Shown piece after piece: positions 9,292 through 19,000 of a stretch of 64,000 nt of DNA. A program made the translations under genes and the position numbers. Source of the DNA: Taishania sp037189645 (GTDB lineage Bacteria; Bacteroidota; Bacteroidia; Flavobacteriales_D; Crocinitomicaceae); the NCBI GenBank assembly GCA_037189645.1, contig JBBCIY010000011.1:90972-154971 (forward strand), given 5' to 3'. How positions within the stretch are numbered: position 1 is the stretch's first letter; each line of letters starts with the position of its first letter. A model generated the notes under the pieces. The model was not told the DNA's origin and ran no database searches. It saw only the letters and a list, made by a program, of their open reading frames with translations.

Positions 9292-9724
9292 CTACTATTT
9301 CCTCTATTTGTACGACTTCTATACCTGAGCTCTTTAAAAAAGAGACGCCCTCCGTGTCTTTATAATTCATTGAATAAACCACCCGCTTGATTCCAGCCTG
9401 CAGAATCAGCTTGCTGCAATCCTTGCAGGGAGACAATGTCAGATACAACGTTGCACCTTCACAATTATTGGTTGATTTCGCAACTTTTAAAATAGCGTTT
9501 GCTTCCGCATGCAATACATACCAGTATGTTTCCCCGTTGTGGTTCTCACAGCAGTTATCATAACCGGAAGGAGTTCCGTTGTACCCGTCTGAAATGATCA
9601 TGTCATTTTTTACGATGATCGCCCCTACTTTCTTCCTGGTGCAATGTGACAGCTCCGACCAGCTCTTCGCCATTTTCAGGTAGGCGATGTCGTAGCGCAG
9701 CTGTTTGTCTGTTTTATTATCCAT
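9281..9724 (-). CDS. dCMP/cytidine deaminase family protein (ComE-B-like)
   Basis: A 147-residue zinc-dependent deaminase. The zinc and catalytic motif HAE is at 72-74 and PC-x2-C at 99-103, the classic deoxycytidylate deaminase pattern, with NGTPSGYDNC before it as in dCMP deaminases. The likely reaction is dCMP to dUMP in pyrimidine deoxynucleotide supply. A longer frame starts at 9733 with TTG, but that codon lies inside a perfect promoter box (9731-9738), so the ATG at 9724 is the real start. It is the first gene of a minus-strand operon with the S41 protease and the membrane protein. Confidence 0.9.
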   Translation of the reverse strand: MDNKTDKQLRYDIAYLKMAKSWSELSHCTRKKVGAIIVKNDMIISDGYNGTPSGYDNCCENHNGETYWYVLHAEANAILKVAKSTNNCEGATLYLTLSPCKDCSKLILQAGIKRVVYSMNYKDTEGVSFLKSSGIEVVQIEEIVDGK

Positions 9725-9730
9725 ACGTTG

Positions 9731-9738
9731 CAAAAATA
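9731..9738 (-). promoter_or_regulatory. -7 box of the deaminase operon, near-leaderless
   Basis: On the minus strand this reads TATTTTTG, a perfect TAnnTTTG, ending 6 nt before the ATG at 9724. It decides the start: the upstream TTG codon is part of the promoter and cannot be translated from a transcript that begins after it. Confidence 0.6.
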
Positions 9739-9874
9739 AGAAATCATTTGTATTCGGTTTTCAATTGACAATGGTTTAATGACATTACGGGCGCAACCGT
9801 TCGTGACGCATCATTTCACATTTTGTCATTCTTTTCATTTCACTCAACCAACCAATCCGTTTACTCAATCGTTA

Positions 9875-9904
9875 TTAAAGTGGCACAAATATTGAATACC
9901 TTTA
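9875..9904 (+). promoter_or_regulatory. Promoter of the 56-residue protein gene
   Basis: TTA at 9875-9877, a 19-nt spacer and TACCTTTA at 9897-9904 match the Bacteroidota pattern with one change at each element. Transcription would begin near 9908, giving a leader of roughly 15 nt before the ATG at 9925. The same TACCTTTA box occurs in the promoter at 59565. Confidence 0.5.
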
Positions 9905-9924
9905 GAAAAATAAATCTAATTGCC

Positions 9925-10095
9925 ATGAAAAAAGCGACCGCACAACACACACGACTGACTTCACTGAATGGTCAGGAAAAAGCAAATCCGTTGCGTAAAA
10001 GCCTTTCATCTTTTGACGAAGCTTTAAAAGGCCTCGGTGTTACCCAGCGCAAAAAAGAGAGCAAAAAAAAGAAAGAGCCAGCTTCCAAGGTGTAA
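9925..10095 (+). CDS. Small Lys-rich protein of unknown function (56 aa)
   Basis: A 56-residue, very basic protein, MKKATAQHT... with a Lys-rich tail (KESKKKKEP). A longer frame reaching back to 9823 is unlikely because a promoter lies at 9875-9904, inside it. The ATG at 9925 gives a compact protein with no membrane segment or signal. I do not recognise the family. Such short basic proteins can bind nucleic acid or the ribosome, but there is no direct evidence. It lies between the divergent deaminase operon and the convergent receptor gene, whose stop is only 4 nt away. Confidence 0.6.
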   Translation: MKKATAQHTRLTSLNGQEKANPLRKSLSSFDEALKGLGVTQRKKESKKKKEPASKV

Positions 10096-10098
10096 CTC

Positions 10099-12528
10099 CT
10101 AGAAGTCTCCTCCGCCATTGTCAGTTTCTTTTGGCAGTTGCTTTTGAGAAAATTCCATTTTCCCGAATTTATATGTCAGTGTCAGGTACACGCGCCTTGT
10201 CTGAAAGTCAAAGTTCGAATATTGCCTCAGATCCGGCTGGTTGATCCTCATCTTAAATCCTTTGATGTCAAATACATCGGCCAGCTTCAGTCCCACCGTT
10301 AATTTCCGGTCGAAGAACTGCTTCTGGACTGAAATATCCACGAAATTCCACAAATAGATTGTTCCCTGTGCCGTTACTCTCGGAGCGTTGTACGTTGCAT
10401 TCAGCTGAACGGTAGCTGATCTTTTCCAGAAATCAACTGCTCCCGTATATTTCAGCCCCCAGTTGAATCCCTGGTTATTCCAGTCAGACCCGACAGCATC
10501 GTTCTTATAATCAATATAATTACCGTTGAATGAAATGGTATTTCTCCACCACGAAACAGGACGCACCTGGTACACCAGCTCCACTCCTACTGTCTGGCTC
10601 TGGTCCAGGTTCGCCATGGTTACAGCTGCCGTATTGTCATCGTAGAAGATTTTTACACGCTGGATGACATCTGTCGTATGCCTGTAATAAATACTTCCCG
10701 TAACCGACATAATATTGAACGTTTCGGTATATCCCAGGTCAAACGAGTTGATGAACTCCGGTTTCAGGTCGGGATTTCCCGTACGCAGGTTAAAAGGGTC
10801 GGAATAATTCGTGAACGGGTTCAGGTCTCCGGAACTTGGCCGGTTGATCCGGCGGGAATACCCCAGGCTGATCTCGGACCTTTCGCGCACAGCATACCGC
10901 ACATGGGCAGAAGGATACAGCTGGGCGTATTCCTTTGTGAACGTCTGGGCTTTGGAAAGCAGCCGCGGATCCTGGAGTACATACTCTCCTCTTAATCCGA
11001 CCTGGTATTTGAATTTTCCCAGTTCCTGCCCGAATACACCGTAAGCGCTGTACACATTTTCATTATACGTATAATCATACGTTGCGAACGTATCGGTAAC
11101 GTGTTCCTGCACGGCATAGTCGTAAGAAGTCGACCAGGAATTCAGCTTTTCATCTCTCAGAATTGCCTTGGCACCTACTTCATAGCGCGCTTTTATTTTC
11201 GGGATAATGCGTTCAAAATCGGCCTGTGCCGTGAAAATGCCATTGTTGACATCTGAATACTGGTTCTGATAGATCGGGTTAACAGAGGACGGTGCTCCTC
11301 CGAAAACAGCGTAACGTTGACTGAAAATACCATTCTCAGAACGGTCGGACAATGAATAATTCGCACTGGCAGAAAATTTTCCCAATTCATCTTTCAGGTT
11401 GTGCGTGAAGTAAGCATTCATATCTATTCCTTTCCGGGAATCCGGTTCTTCCGATAATCTCACCCACTCATTTGTTACCGATTCCGAAGCAATGTACTGC
11501 TTGTTGAACTGTTCCCCGGTTCTCCTTCTTGTGGTCAATTGTCCGTTAGCGGAAATTCCCAGTGTGCTTTGATTGCTCATGTACCAATCCAGACCGATGC
11601 TCCCGAGATGCCCTCTTTTAAAATCCGTTCCGAAACGCTCCTGGTTCAGGGTCATTACAGAATCCTGCCCTATGACACGATCAATGTCACTGAAATTGTT
11701 CCGGTATCCTTCCATGTAATCAAATGCATACGAACCATACACATTGATCTTGTCATTCCGGAAGCTCAAAGCTGCGTTCAGTTTATGATCATGTCCCGGG
11801 ATACCTCCGGTAGCTGAAACCTGGCCGTTGATTCCCCGGATCTTATTCTTTTTAAGCACAATGTTGATGATTCCCGATGTACCATCCGGATCGTATTTGG
11901 CAGATGGATTCGTTACAACCTCAATTCGTTCAATGGAACTGGCCGGAATGCTGCCCAGCAGATCTCCCCCTGAACCTGTCAGGGCGCTCGGCTGTCCGTT
12001 GATCAGTACCGTTACACTTCCTTCTCCTCTCAGGGATACCCTTCCCTCCTCATCCAGTGTAATGGAAGGAATGTTGTTTAACACCTCGTCTGCTGACGCA
12101 CCACGGGCCGCAACATCCTGGTCAATGTTGTACACTTTCTTATCAATTCCCGCGCTCAGCACTTCCAGCTTGCCAACAACCTCTACTCCCTGAAGCTCTT
12201 TTAAATTCATCGGTGGCAACACAACCTTTCCAACAGAATAAACCGGCTGTCCACTGATCCTGATCCCACTGATCTGTTTGTTTTCGTATCCTGCAAAGGA
12301 AACAACAAGGTAATAATTCCCTCCGGAAACATTCTCCAGGATAAACTTCCCTTTTTCATCTGTGTAAACACCTCCTTTTACGGTAGAGTCTTGTTCAGAG
12401 AACAAACGCACAGAAACAAATTCCATCGGGTTGTTTGTAATACTGTCCGCAACTTCACCTGATAAGGTCGTCTGCCCGGTCACAACATGGGAAATAACTG
12501 CAAAAAGCGAGAGAAAAATATACTTCAT
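10099..12528 (-). CDS. TonB-dependent-type outer-membrane beta-barrel protein
   Basis: An 809-residue outer-membrane protein: signal peptide 1-18, a carboxypeptidase-regulatory-like beta-sandwich at about 20-105 (TLSGEVADSITNNPMEFV, GGNYYLVVSFAGY), a TonB plug at about 115-230 (ADEVLNNIPSITLDEEG, SIERIEVVTNPSAKYDPDGTSGIINIV), then a large barrel ending in the aromatic strand RRVYLTLTYKFGKMEF. This is the outer-membrane beta-barrel family (OMP_b-brl_3), related to SusC/TonB receptors but without a SusD partner nearby. The substrate cannot be inferred from sequence. A weak -7 box (TACCTTTA, minus strand, 12548-12555) gives a leader of about 15 nt. Confidence 0.9.
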   Translation of the reverse strand: MKYIFLSLFAVISHVVTGQTTLSGEVADSITNNPMEFVSVRLFSEQDSTVKGGVYTDEKGKFILENVSGGNYYLVVSFAGYENKQISGIRISGQPVYSVGKVVLPPMNLKELQGVEVVGKLEVLSAGIDKKVYNIDQDVAARGASADEVLNNIPSITLDEEGRVSLRGEGSVTVLINGQPSALTGSGGDLLGSIPASSIERIEVVTNPSAKYDPDGTSGIINIVLKKNKIRGINGQVSATGGIPGHDHKLNAALSFRNDKINVYGSYAFDYMEGYRNNFSDIDRVIGQDSVMTLNQERFGTDFKRGHLGSIGLDWYMSNQSTLGISANGQLTTRRRTGEQFNKQYIASESVTNEWVRLSEEPDSRKGIDMNAYFTHNLKDELGKFSASANYSLSDRSENGIFSQRYAVFGGAPSSVNPIYQNQYSDVNNGIFTAQADFERIIPKIKARYEVGAKAILRDEKLNSWSTSYDYAVQEHVTDTFATYDYTYNENVYSAYGVFGQELGKFKYQVGLRGEYVLQDPRLLSKAQTFTKEYAQLYPSAHVRYAVRERSEISLGYSRRINRPSSGDLNPFTNYSDPFNLRTGNPDLKPEFINSFDLGYTETFNIMSVTGSIYYRHTTDVIQRVKIFYDDNTAAVTMANLDQSQTVGVELVYQVRPVSWWRNTISFNGNYIDYKNDAVGSDWNNQGFNWGLKYTGAVDFWKRSATVQLNATYNAPRVTAQGTIYLWNFVDISVQKQFFDRKLTVGLKLADVFDIKGFKMRINQPDLRQYSNFDFQTRRVYLTLTYKFGKMEFSQKQLPKETDNGGGDF

Positions 12529-12747
12529 TATTATTTATTTCAAAAAATAAAGGTACTGGTCACAAACCGCTGAACCAGCAAACTATCCTGTCCGGTCTTT
12601 ATAAAAAACGAACTGCGAATATAAGATGTTTCGAACAGAATACCTCACTGGTCTGTTGCCGGTAAAACAGTTTTAACAAAAAACTAACAGACTTAAATAA
12701 TTGCCGAGAAAAAGGCTGTGTTCAGGAAAAAATAATAATTTAGAGCT

Positions 12748-13341
12748 ATGAGAATCCGTTTATCCTTATTGATACTTGCCAGTTTTGTGCTGACCGGGTG
12801 CCCGGACGGTATGAACAGAACCAAGACTGAGATCGAAAAAAACAACCTGGATCTGCCCAACCCTGTTTTCGTCAATAAGCTGGGCATCCGCTTTGGAATA
12901 TCAGAAATCTTTGAAGAAAATTCCTATTATAGCTTTACTGCAAAAACAGATGAATCTGTCAGCTTTATAGCGCATGACGTTTCCCTTCACCTGGGAATTG
13001 ACAAGTACAAGCCCGAAGAAATCCAGGGAATAAAATACAAAGAAGACAGTGAAAACCTTTCCGACCTGGATGCGTTGCGCGATTATTATGCAGATAAACG
13101 CTATTCTTCGCTTGAAAGCGCTGTCGTTTCAGAACCGATCGAGCTTTTTTCCAGAACGGGAAAAAAAGGCTGGATGCAATCCGTTGAGGAAACCGGCAGT
13201 GACGAAATATACAACCTGCATTACCTGATCGGAACAATTGCCTACAAGGGCAATTTCTATGTCTTTCAATTCGTCGCGGGAAAGAAGAACATGCCCTATC
13301 TCATGGACGATTTCCTGGAGATCATAAAATCTGTCAGCTGA
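12748..13341 (+). CDS. Hypothetical lipoprotein
   Basis: A 197-residue protein with a lipoprotein signal (lipobox LTGC, Cys18), so it is probably lipidated and held in the outer or inner membrane. The mature part is hydrophilic; no family is recognised. Its stop overlaps the ATG of the NUDIX gene (TGATG), so the two are translationally coupled. A near-consensus box TAATTTAG at 12736-12743 ends 4 nt before the ATG, hinting at another short-leader transcript. Confidence 0.75.
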   Translation: MRIRLSLLILASFVLTGCPDGMNRTKTEIEKNNLDLPNPVFVNKLGIRFGISEIFEENSYYSFTAKTDESVSFIAHDVSLHLGIDKYKPEEIQGIKYKEDSENLSDLDALRDYYADKRYSSLESAVVSEPIELFSRTGKKGWMQSVEETGSDEIYNLHYLIGTIAYKGNFYVFQFVAGKKNMPYLMDDFLEIIKSVS

Positions 13342-13973
13342 TGACCCCCGAAGATTTTCTGAAACGTATCCGTACCTCACTTGATCATCCTTTACCAGGA
13401 ATTAAAGCGCATCAGCTGCTAACTCCCGGTAAACGCCCCCTGACAAGAGAAGAAGTAGAATCGATTACTGAATACAGGGAATCCGCCGTTGCGATCATTT
13501 GCTACCCGTTCTCAGGCGACGTTCATGCAATATTGATCCAGCGTCCGCAATACGAAGGAACCCATGGAGGACAGATCAGTTTTCCGGGAGGAAAATCCGA
13601 TCCAGGTGACCCGAGCCTGGAGCATACTGCAAGGCGGGAAGTCATGGAAGAAATCGGATGGGTGCTTTCCGACGCGGATTATTTAGGAGAGCTCACCGAA
13701 CTGTTCATTCCGGTAAGCAAATTTTCCGTGCAGCCTTTTCTTTATTACTGCGGGAAGTCGCAGCCCTTTATCCCCGATCCACGTGAAGTTGCCGGGATCA
13801 TTCATTTCCCGGTTTCCGAACTGAACACAGAATCGGTCATTAAAACCACAACGATTAAGATGTCAAGCGGGATCAGCCTGAAAGATGTTCCGTATTTCGA
13901 TATCGATCAGCACATTGTATGGGGAGCAACCGCCATCATCCTGAGCGAGTTGCGTGAAATGCTGAAAAAGTAA
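13341..13973 (+). CDS. NUDIX hydrolase, CoA pyrophosphatase-like
   Basis: A 210-residue NUDIX protein. The segment GTHGGQISFPGGKSD followed by the Nudix box with REVMEEIGW (about 72-105) carries the metal-binding Glu residues, and the GGQISFPGG lead-in matches the extra motif of coenzyme A diphosphatases (YeaB/NudL group). The likely reaction is cleavage of CoA or an acyl-CoA into phosphopantetheine and adenosine 3',5'-bisphosphate. The ATG overlaps the stop codon of the upstream lipoprotein gene. Interestingly, adenosine bisphosphate is also a substrate of NrnA-type enzymes such as the one at 45864, but there is no physical link. Confidence 0.88.
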   Translation: MTPEDFLKRIRTSLDHPLPGIKAHQLLTPGKRPLTREEVESITEYRESAVAIICYPFSGDVHAILIQRPQYEGTHGGQISFPGGKSDPGDPSLEHTARREVMEEIGWVLSDADYLGELTELFIPVSKFSVQPFLYYCGKSQPFIPDPREVAGIIHFPVSELNTESVIKTTTIKMSSGISLKDVPYFDIDQHIVWGATAIILSELREMLKK

Positions 13974-13974
13974 T

Positions 13975-14027
13975 GTCAATTTATGATTTATCAATTGACG
14001 GTCTGAAACAGTGAGCCTTTTTCAGAC
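13975..14027. repeat. Two inverted repeats between convergent genes
   Basis: GTCAATT at 13975-13981 pairs with AATTGAC at 13993-13999; GTCTGAAA at 14001-14008 pairs with TTTCAGAC at 14020-14027. They fill the gap between the NUDIX stop and the response-regulator stop and may end transcription from both sides, although neither has a clear T run. Confidence 0.4.
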
Positions 14028-14036
14028 AATGACGCG

Positions 14037-14789
14037 CTATTCCTTTTTCAGCCATTTTAAAAAGGATGTCATTTTTTCCTTACTCACAATGATCTGTTCA
14101 TTGAACGGGAATTTAAGGTTGACCAGGTATTTCCTTGTCAGGAAAGTAGTCACATCCTTAACCGATTCCCTGTTGACGATAAATTGCCTGTTCGCCCTGT
14201 AAAATGAGCCTCCCAAAAGCTGATCCAATTCATCCAGGCTCTTGTTGATCATATAGCTCATGCCATCATAGGTTCTTAAATACACCGATTCATTCCGGAT
14301 GTAAACCAGGGCGATCTCGGTTACTTTCAACGGGATGATCTTCTCTTTGTGATGGACCAGGATAGAAGAGTTGGAGGATTGGGGGATCGAATCCATCGAT
14401 TGAGAAAAATTCCGGATCCCGGAAGTGAACCCGGCCTGCAGGGTTGAATAACGCTGCAAGGCTTCCGCAATGCTGTTTTCGGAATAAGGTTTGAGAACAT
14501 AGTCAATCCCGTTGGCCTTAAATGCTTCCAGGGCGTATTCGTCGTACGCGGTGCAGAAGATGACAGGAGTATTGATATCAAATTGCTTGAATATATCAAA
14601 GCTCAGGCCGTCACCAAGCTGGATATCGCTAAAAATAAGGTCGATCTGCTCTTTCCGGGAAAAAAAGTCTGTTCCCTCCTGTACGCTGGAAAGGTGGGCG
14701 ATGATCTCAATGCCGGGATTTACCTTTTTCAATATGTCCATCAAATCCTCAGCAGTCAACTGCTCGTCTTCAATTACGACTACTTTCAT
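14037..14789 (-). CDS. LytTR family response regulator
   Basis: A 250-residue response regulator. Receiver domain at 1-120 with acidic pocket Glu7-Asp8, phosphorylated Asp55 (IFSDIQLGDG) and the conserved Lys in DYVLKP near 110. A LytTR DNA-binding domain occupies about 145-245 (VTEIALVYIRNESVYLRTYDG, FYRANRQFIVNRESV). It pairs with the LytS-type kinase directly upstream, whose stop overlaps this start by 20 bp. Such pairs in Bacteroidota control envelope or metabolic genes; the target here is unknown. The divergent neighbour across the promoter region of the pair is the lectin-bearing secreted protein, which is a possible target. Confidence 0.93.
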   Translation of the reverse strand: MKVVVIEDEQLTAEDLMDILKKVNPGIEIIAHLSSVQEGTDFFSRKEQIDLIFSDIQLGDGLSFDIFKQFDINTPVIFCTAYDEYALEAFKANGIDYVLKPYSENSIAEALQRYSTLQAGFTSGIRNFSQSMDSIPQSSNSSILVHHKEKIIPLKVTEIALVYIRNESVYLRTYDGMSYMINKSLDELDQLLGGSFYRANRQFIVNRESVKDVTTFLTRKYLVNLKFPFNEQIIVSKEKMTSFLKWLKKE

Positions 14790-15837
14790 TGGGAATAAGT
14801 TTTAAGCTGACAATAAAAGCGCTGTCCGTTTGTAAAATGTGAATTTCTTCCTGGTACAGGATCCGGTAACGTTCCCGGAGGTTTGTTAGCCCGTTGCCTG
14901 TAGACGTTTCAACATTTTTCTTCAAACGAAGATTATTTTTCACTACGATCCGGTCGTTTTCAGCATAAATCGCGATCAGTAACGGATATTGCTTCGTCAA
15001 TTCATTGTGCTTGATCGCATTTTCCAAAAGCGGCTGAAGGGAGAAGAACGGTATGAAATACTTTCCCAGGTATGATTCAGGAACATCCACCTGGTATTGC
15101 AATGCTTCTCCAAACCGGATCTTCTGCATGTCCATGTAGTTTTTGCAAAGCTTCAGCTCTTCCTCAATGGGCACCACATCCGTTCTGTGCCCGGAAATAG
15201 ATGCACGTAAAAAATCCGAGAGCTGGATCAAATAATTCTCAGCTACGTCAGGTTGCTTTTTGATCAGTGATTTCAGGGTATTCAGGGCATTGAACAAAAA
15301 ATGCGGCTGGATCTGCTGTTTCAGCAACTGGTTGGTTGTTTCCATATTTGCCGACTGCAAACGGACAACTTCCAGTTCCGATTGCTTCGTCGCATGAGCC
15401 AGAATGACAAACCGGTGAAAAAAATGCACAGTAGTATAGATGACCGTGGACAGGAACGGGATAAAAACAAAAATTTTCCAGCTTCTGTAAATCTCCACGA
15501 TCCGCTCATCATTCAACCCCTGCGGTAAGAAATTAATTTCCATCAGCCACTGCGAAACAGATGTCGTGATCGATACAAACACAATCGTAACCATGATCCC
15601 GTATATGAATTTTACACGTTCATCAAATGTTTCAGCACGCCTGGAGATAAAAACGTACAACCCGATGTTGATCAAAAAACATCCGTAAAAATGAAGAAAG
15701 GCCATAATGGTCCTGAACAGGATAATTTTCAAATCATTTTCCATTACATAAATGCTGACAAACGCCGTCAGCATAATGAACAGTGAAAACTTGAAGCTGT
15801 ACCTATATAAGTCTTCTATCGGTATTTTATACTCCAT
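14770..15837 (-). CDS. Sensor histidine kinase, LytS/YehU type
   Basis: A 355-residue kinase with four membrane segments (about 16-34, 42-64, 78-98 and 121-146), a short coiled segment, and the His_kinase domain with phospho-acceptor His179 in QIQPHFLFNALN. The ATP-binding region follows, with LLENAIKHN and GNGLTNLRERY motifs. No separate periplasmic sensor domain is present, so the signal is probably sensed in or near the membrane. The gene overlaps its response regulator by 20 bp. A perfect promoter box lies 4 nt upstream of the ATG, so the transcript would be nearly leaderless. Confidence 0.93.
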   Translation of the reverse strand: MEYKIPIEDLYRYSFKFSLFIMLTAFVSIYVMENDLKIILFRTIMAFLHFYGCFLINIGLYVFISRRAETFDERVKFIYGIMVTIVFVSITTSVSQWLMEINFLPQGLNDERIVEIYRSWKIFVFIPFLSTVIYTTVHFFHRFVILAHATKQSELEVVRLQSANMETTNQLLKQQIQPHFLFNALNTLKSLIKKQPDVAENYLIQLSDFLRASISGHRTDVVPIEEELKLCKNYMDMQKIRFGEALQYQVDVPESYLGKYFIPFFSLQPLLENAIKHNELTKQYPLLIAIYAENDRIVVKNNLRLKKNVETSTGNGLTNLRERYRILYQEEIHILQTDSAFIVSLKLIPNESSRN

Positions 15838-15841
15838 AAAA

Positions 15842-15849
15842 CAAAGGTA
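15842..15849 (-). promoter_or_regulatory. -7 box of the kinase/regulator operon
   Basis: On the minus strand this reads TACCTTTG, a perfect TAnnTTTG, separated from the ATG at 15837 by only four T residues. TTA stands about 18 nt upstream as a weak -33 element. Confidence 0.55.
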
Positions 15850-15931
15850 TATTATTTCAAATTAACGTAATTCTATAAATACGTTCAAACGGACAAAATG
15901 TTAATTGTACTTCAATTTAAGACTTTTATAT

Positions 15932-15939
15932 TAAATTTG
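15932..15939 (+). promoter_or_regulatory. -7 box of the lectin-domain protein gene
   Basis: TAAATTTG is a perfect TAnnTTTG. Transcription would start near 15943 and give a leader of almost 100 nt, much longer than for most genes here. Confidence 0.45.
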
Positions 15940-16040
15940 CCACTGTTTGAAAAGACATACAACCTTATCGCTAAAAATTTCGTTTAGTAAAAGGTATTTA
16001 ATCTTGAAAACGACTTACAGAACTTAATTTTAACCATCTT

Positions 16041-19000
16041 ATGAAGCGAATAACTACTCTGCTGCTTTTATCCTACTGTTTGCTGATTTCTGATTTTTCA
16101 GCTGCCCAATTTCCCAACCCGATCACACTTTCCACAGGACAGGGAGCCCCCGGAAGCCAGGATCCTATCTGGCAGTGTTCTCCTTGGTCGACAACGATTC
16201 CCGGGAATCCTATGGGAGAAACATATGGTCCGACGTTGATCAACAACAATTGCGCACCGGGTGCATGGGTGGATCCTTCCGCTCTTCCGGCTCCGATGAA
16301 CAACGGAAACTGGATCACGGGAACGGAAAGTAACTGTGCAACCAATACCTCCGCAGGTTACAGGTATTTCAGGCTCACATTGAACCTCCCTGCTGATTGT
16401 AATGGATTCAGCGTTACAGAACAGGGAAACTACATTCTGAGCTTTGACGGCTATGTGGACAACTACATCCAGGATGTTTTCATCAATGGAATCAGTCAGG
16501 GAATCAGTGGTGGTGGTTTTTCGACCGGAAGCCAGCTGAACATTTACCTGGATGGCCCGTGGCTCGTCGGCACAAATTACATTGATATTCTTGTTTACAA
16601 TTCACCAAGCAGTCCTCCGGGAGCTCAGAATCCTTACGGATTGCTGCTTGTTGCAAATGGCACCAACAGTGCAAACATGGATCTGGATAATGACGGAATC
16701 AGCGATCTGGATGATTTGTGTCCGTGTGACGCAGGACCTGCACCACATGGATGTCCTATCCCTGCCGCAAACACCTGCGATATGGATTTGATCCGCAATA
16801 CGTTCGCCAACGCTGGCTGTATCGAATTACCTCTTTGCTACAGCGACTGCAGTGTCTATTTTTTGAATCCCAATCCTAACTCAGGAAGCAGCGCACAAGC
16901 ATTTGCCCAACTGTACGGAGCGAACCTGATCTCAATCCAGGATGTCTCCGAGAACGAATGCATCATAAACGAGCTGAACCGAATCGGTGAATCAGGAGTG
17001 ATCTGGATCGGTTTCAACGATGAAGCGCAGGAGGGAAGTTTCGTCTGGTACGATCAGGCGCCGATCACCTACACGAACTGGGCTCCGGGTGAACCCAATA
17101 ACGCAGGAAATGAAAACTGTACCCAGATCTACCCTGACGGGATGTGGAACGACTTAAATTGTAATACTGCAAACGCAAAATCAATCATTGAAGTCAATTT
17201 ATGCCCGGTTGTAGAAGCATATGATGTGATCGTCTGCGACAATGAAACGACTACTGTTACAACCAGCAACCCGATCCTGGGATCATCTCCTTATTCCTTT
17301 TCATGGGACAACGGAAGTACTACTCAATCGCAAACCGTTCCAACAACAGATGCATCTTATATTGTTACGGTAACAGACCGGTATAACTGCAGTGTAACAG
17401 ACACAGCTGTAGTAACGACCAAGCCGGTGCCTGCCGCTTCGGTTACACCAACAGATACGCTGATCTGCTCAGGAGAAAGCGTGCAATTGAACGTGACTTC
17501 AACTATACCCGGAACAACATTCAACTGGATTGCTTCAGCTACTAACGTAAACGGTTCTTCGAATACTTCGGGAAGTACTGTCACTCATACACTGAGTACG
17601 GGCAATTCTTCAAACGGAAACGTTATTTATACAGTCACTCCTGCTTTTGACGGATGTACAGGTACGAGCGTACAATCCACAGTTACCGTAGAAGCATTGC
17701 CTACAATTGGTTTTACTCCTTCCCCTGCGGTGATCTGCAGCGGAGACTCAGTAACCCTCACAGCAAATGGCGCAGGCACCTATTCGTGGAGTCCTTCCAA
17801 TGGTCTGAATACGACCTCCGGAAGTACTGTTAACGCGTCTCCTGCAAATACGCAAACCTACACCGTTACGGGAACCAGCAGCAATGGTTGTGAAAACACT
17901 TCTCAAATAGCTGTAACCGTGAATCCTGTACCTCAGATCAGCTTAAACCACGATACAGAATCATTGTGTACAGGCGAATCTACTTCTTTCCAGATAACTG
18001 TAACCCCTCCGGGAGCATCAGTTACCTGGATAGCGAATGCGACCAATGTAACAGGAGCATCGAACGGAAGCGGAAACACAATTGCCCAAACGTTGAACAC
18101 AACAGGAAACGGTGGAAATGTAACGTATACGATCACAGCGGCACTCAATGGCTGCCAGAGCACTGCTACAGCAACAGTCAATGTGCATGCAACGACTTTC
18201 TTAACAGACAATATCAGTATTTGTACATATGAACTGCCGTTCAGCTGGAACGGGCAAACCATCACCAGTGGAGGTACAGCGGTAGCAACGCACACAGCGC
18301 AGGATGCAAATGGCTGTGACGTTATTACAACATTGAACCTGACGGTTAACAATCCTCCGTCTCCATCGTTCATCGCAGATGCCGAAGATTGTCTTCCGGC
18401 TCTGCTGACACTAACCCCTGTTGGCACTCCGTCGAACGGAATCTGTACGTGGTCTGTCAACGGGCAATCCATTTCCGGAGATTGCTCCGGAGCAACCGAA
18501 ACAATTACCAGCTCAGGTTGCCAGGATGTAACGCTCATAGTTACGGATATCAACGGATGCACAACAACTGTCAGCCAAAACGATGCTTTCTGTATCATTC
18601 CTGCCCCGGATGCTCAATTCTCAGTACAGCAAATTTCCAACACGACGATGCAGACTTCGAATAACAGTACTAATTCAACATACTATGAATGGATCTTACC
18701 TACGGGTACAACATCTGAATTCTCTCCTGTTGTTTCCTACAATGAATATTCGGGTGAACAAAGTGTAACACTGTACGCTTATAATTCAATCGGGTGTGTG
18801 GATTCAATGACCATTCAGCTGGACTGGCCGATTGCTATTCCCAATATCATTACAGCAAATGGTGATGGCATTAACGATTATTTCATTATCGCAGGATTGG
18901 TACCCAACTCTGAGCTGATCATCCTGAATCGCTGGGGGAATGTTGTTTTCCAGACAGGCAACTATATGAATAACTGGGATGGAAGGGACAAAAACGGTAC

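Noticed and set aside
9773..9822. Possible copy of the palindromic element before the 56-residue protein gene (GACGCATCAT region)
   Set aside because: Only a few bases agree with the element and there is no pairing of arms.
17933..18598. Long open frame on the minus strand inside the lectin-domain gene
   Set aside because: It is a shadow of the Thr/Ser-rich repeats of the real gene; no start signal and no recognisable protein.
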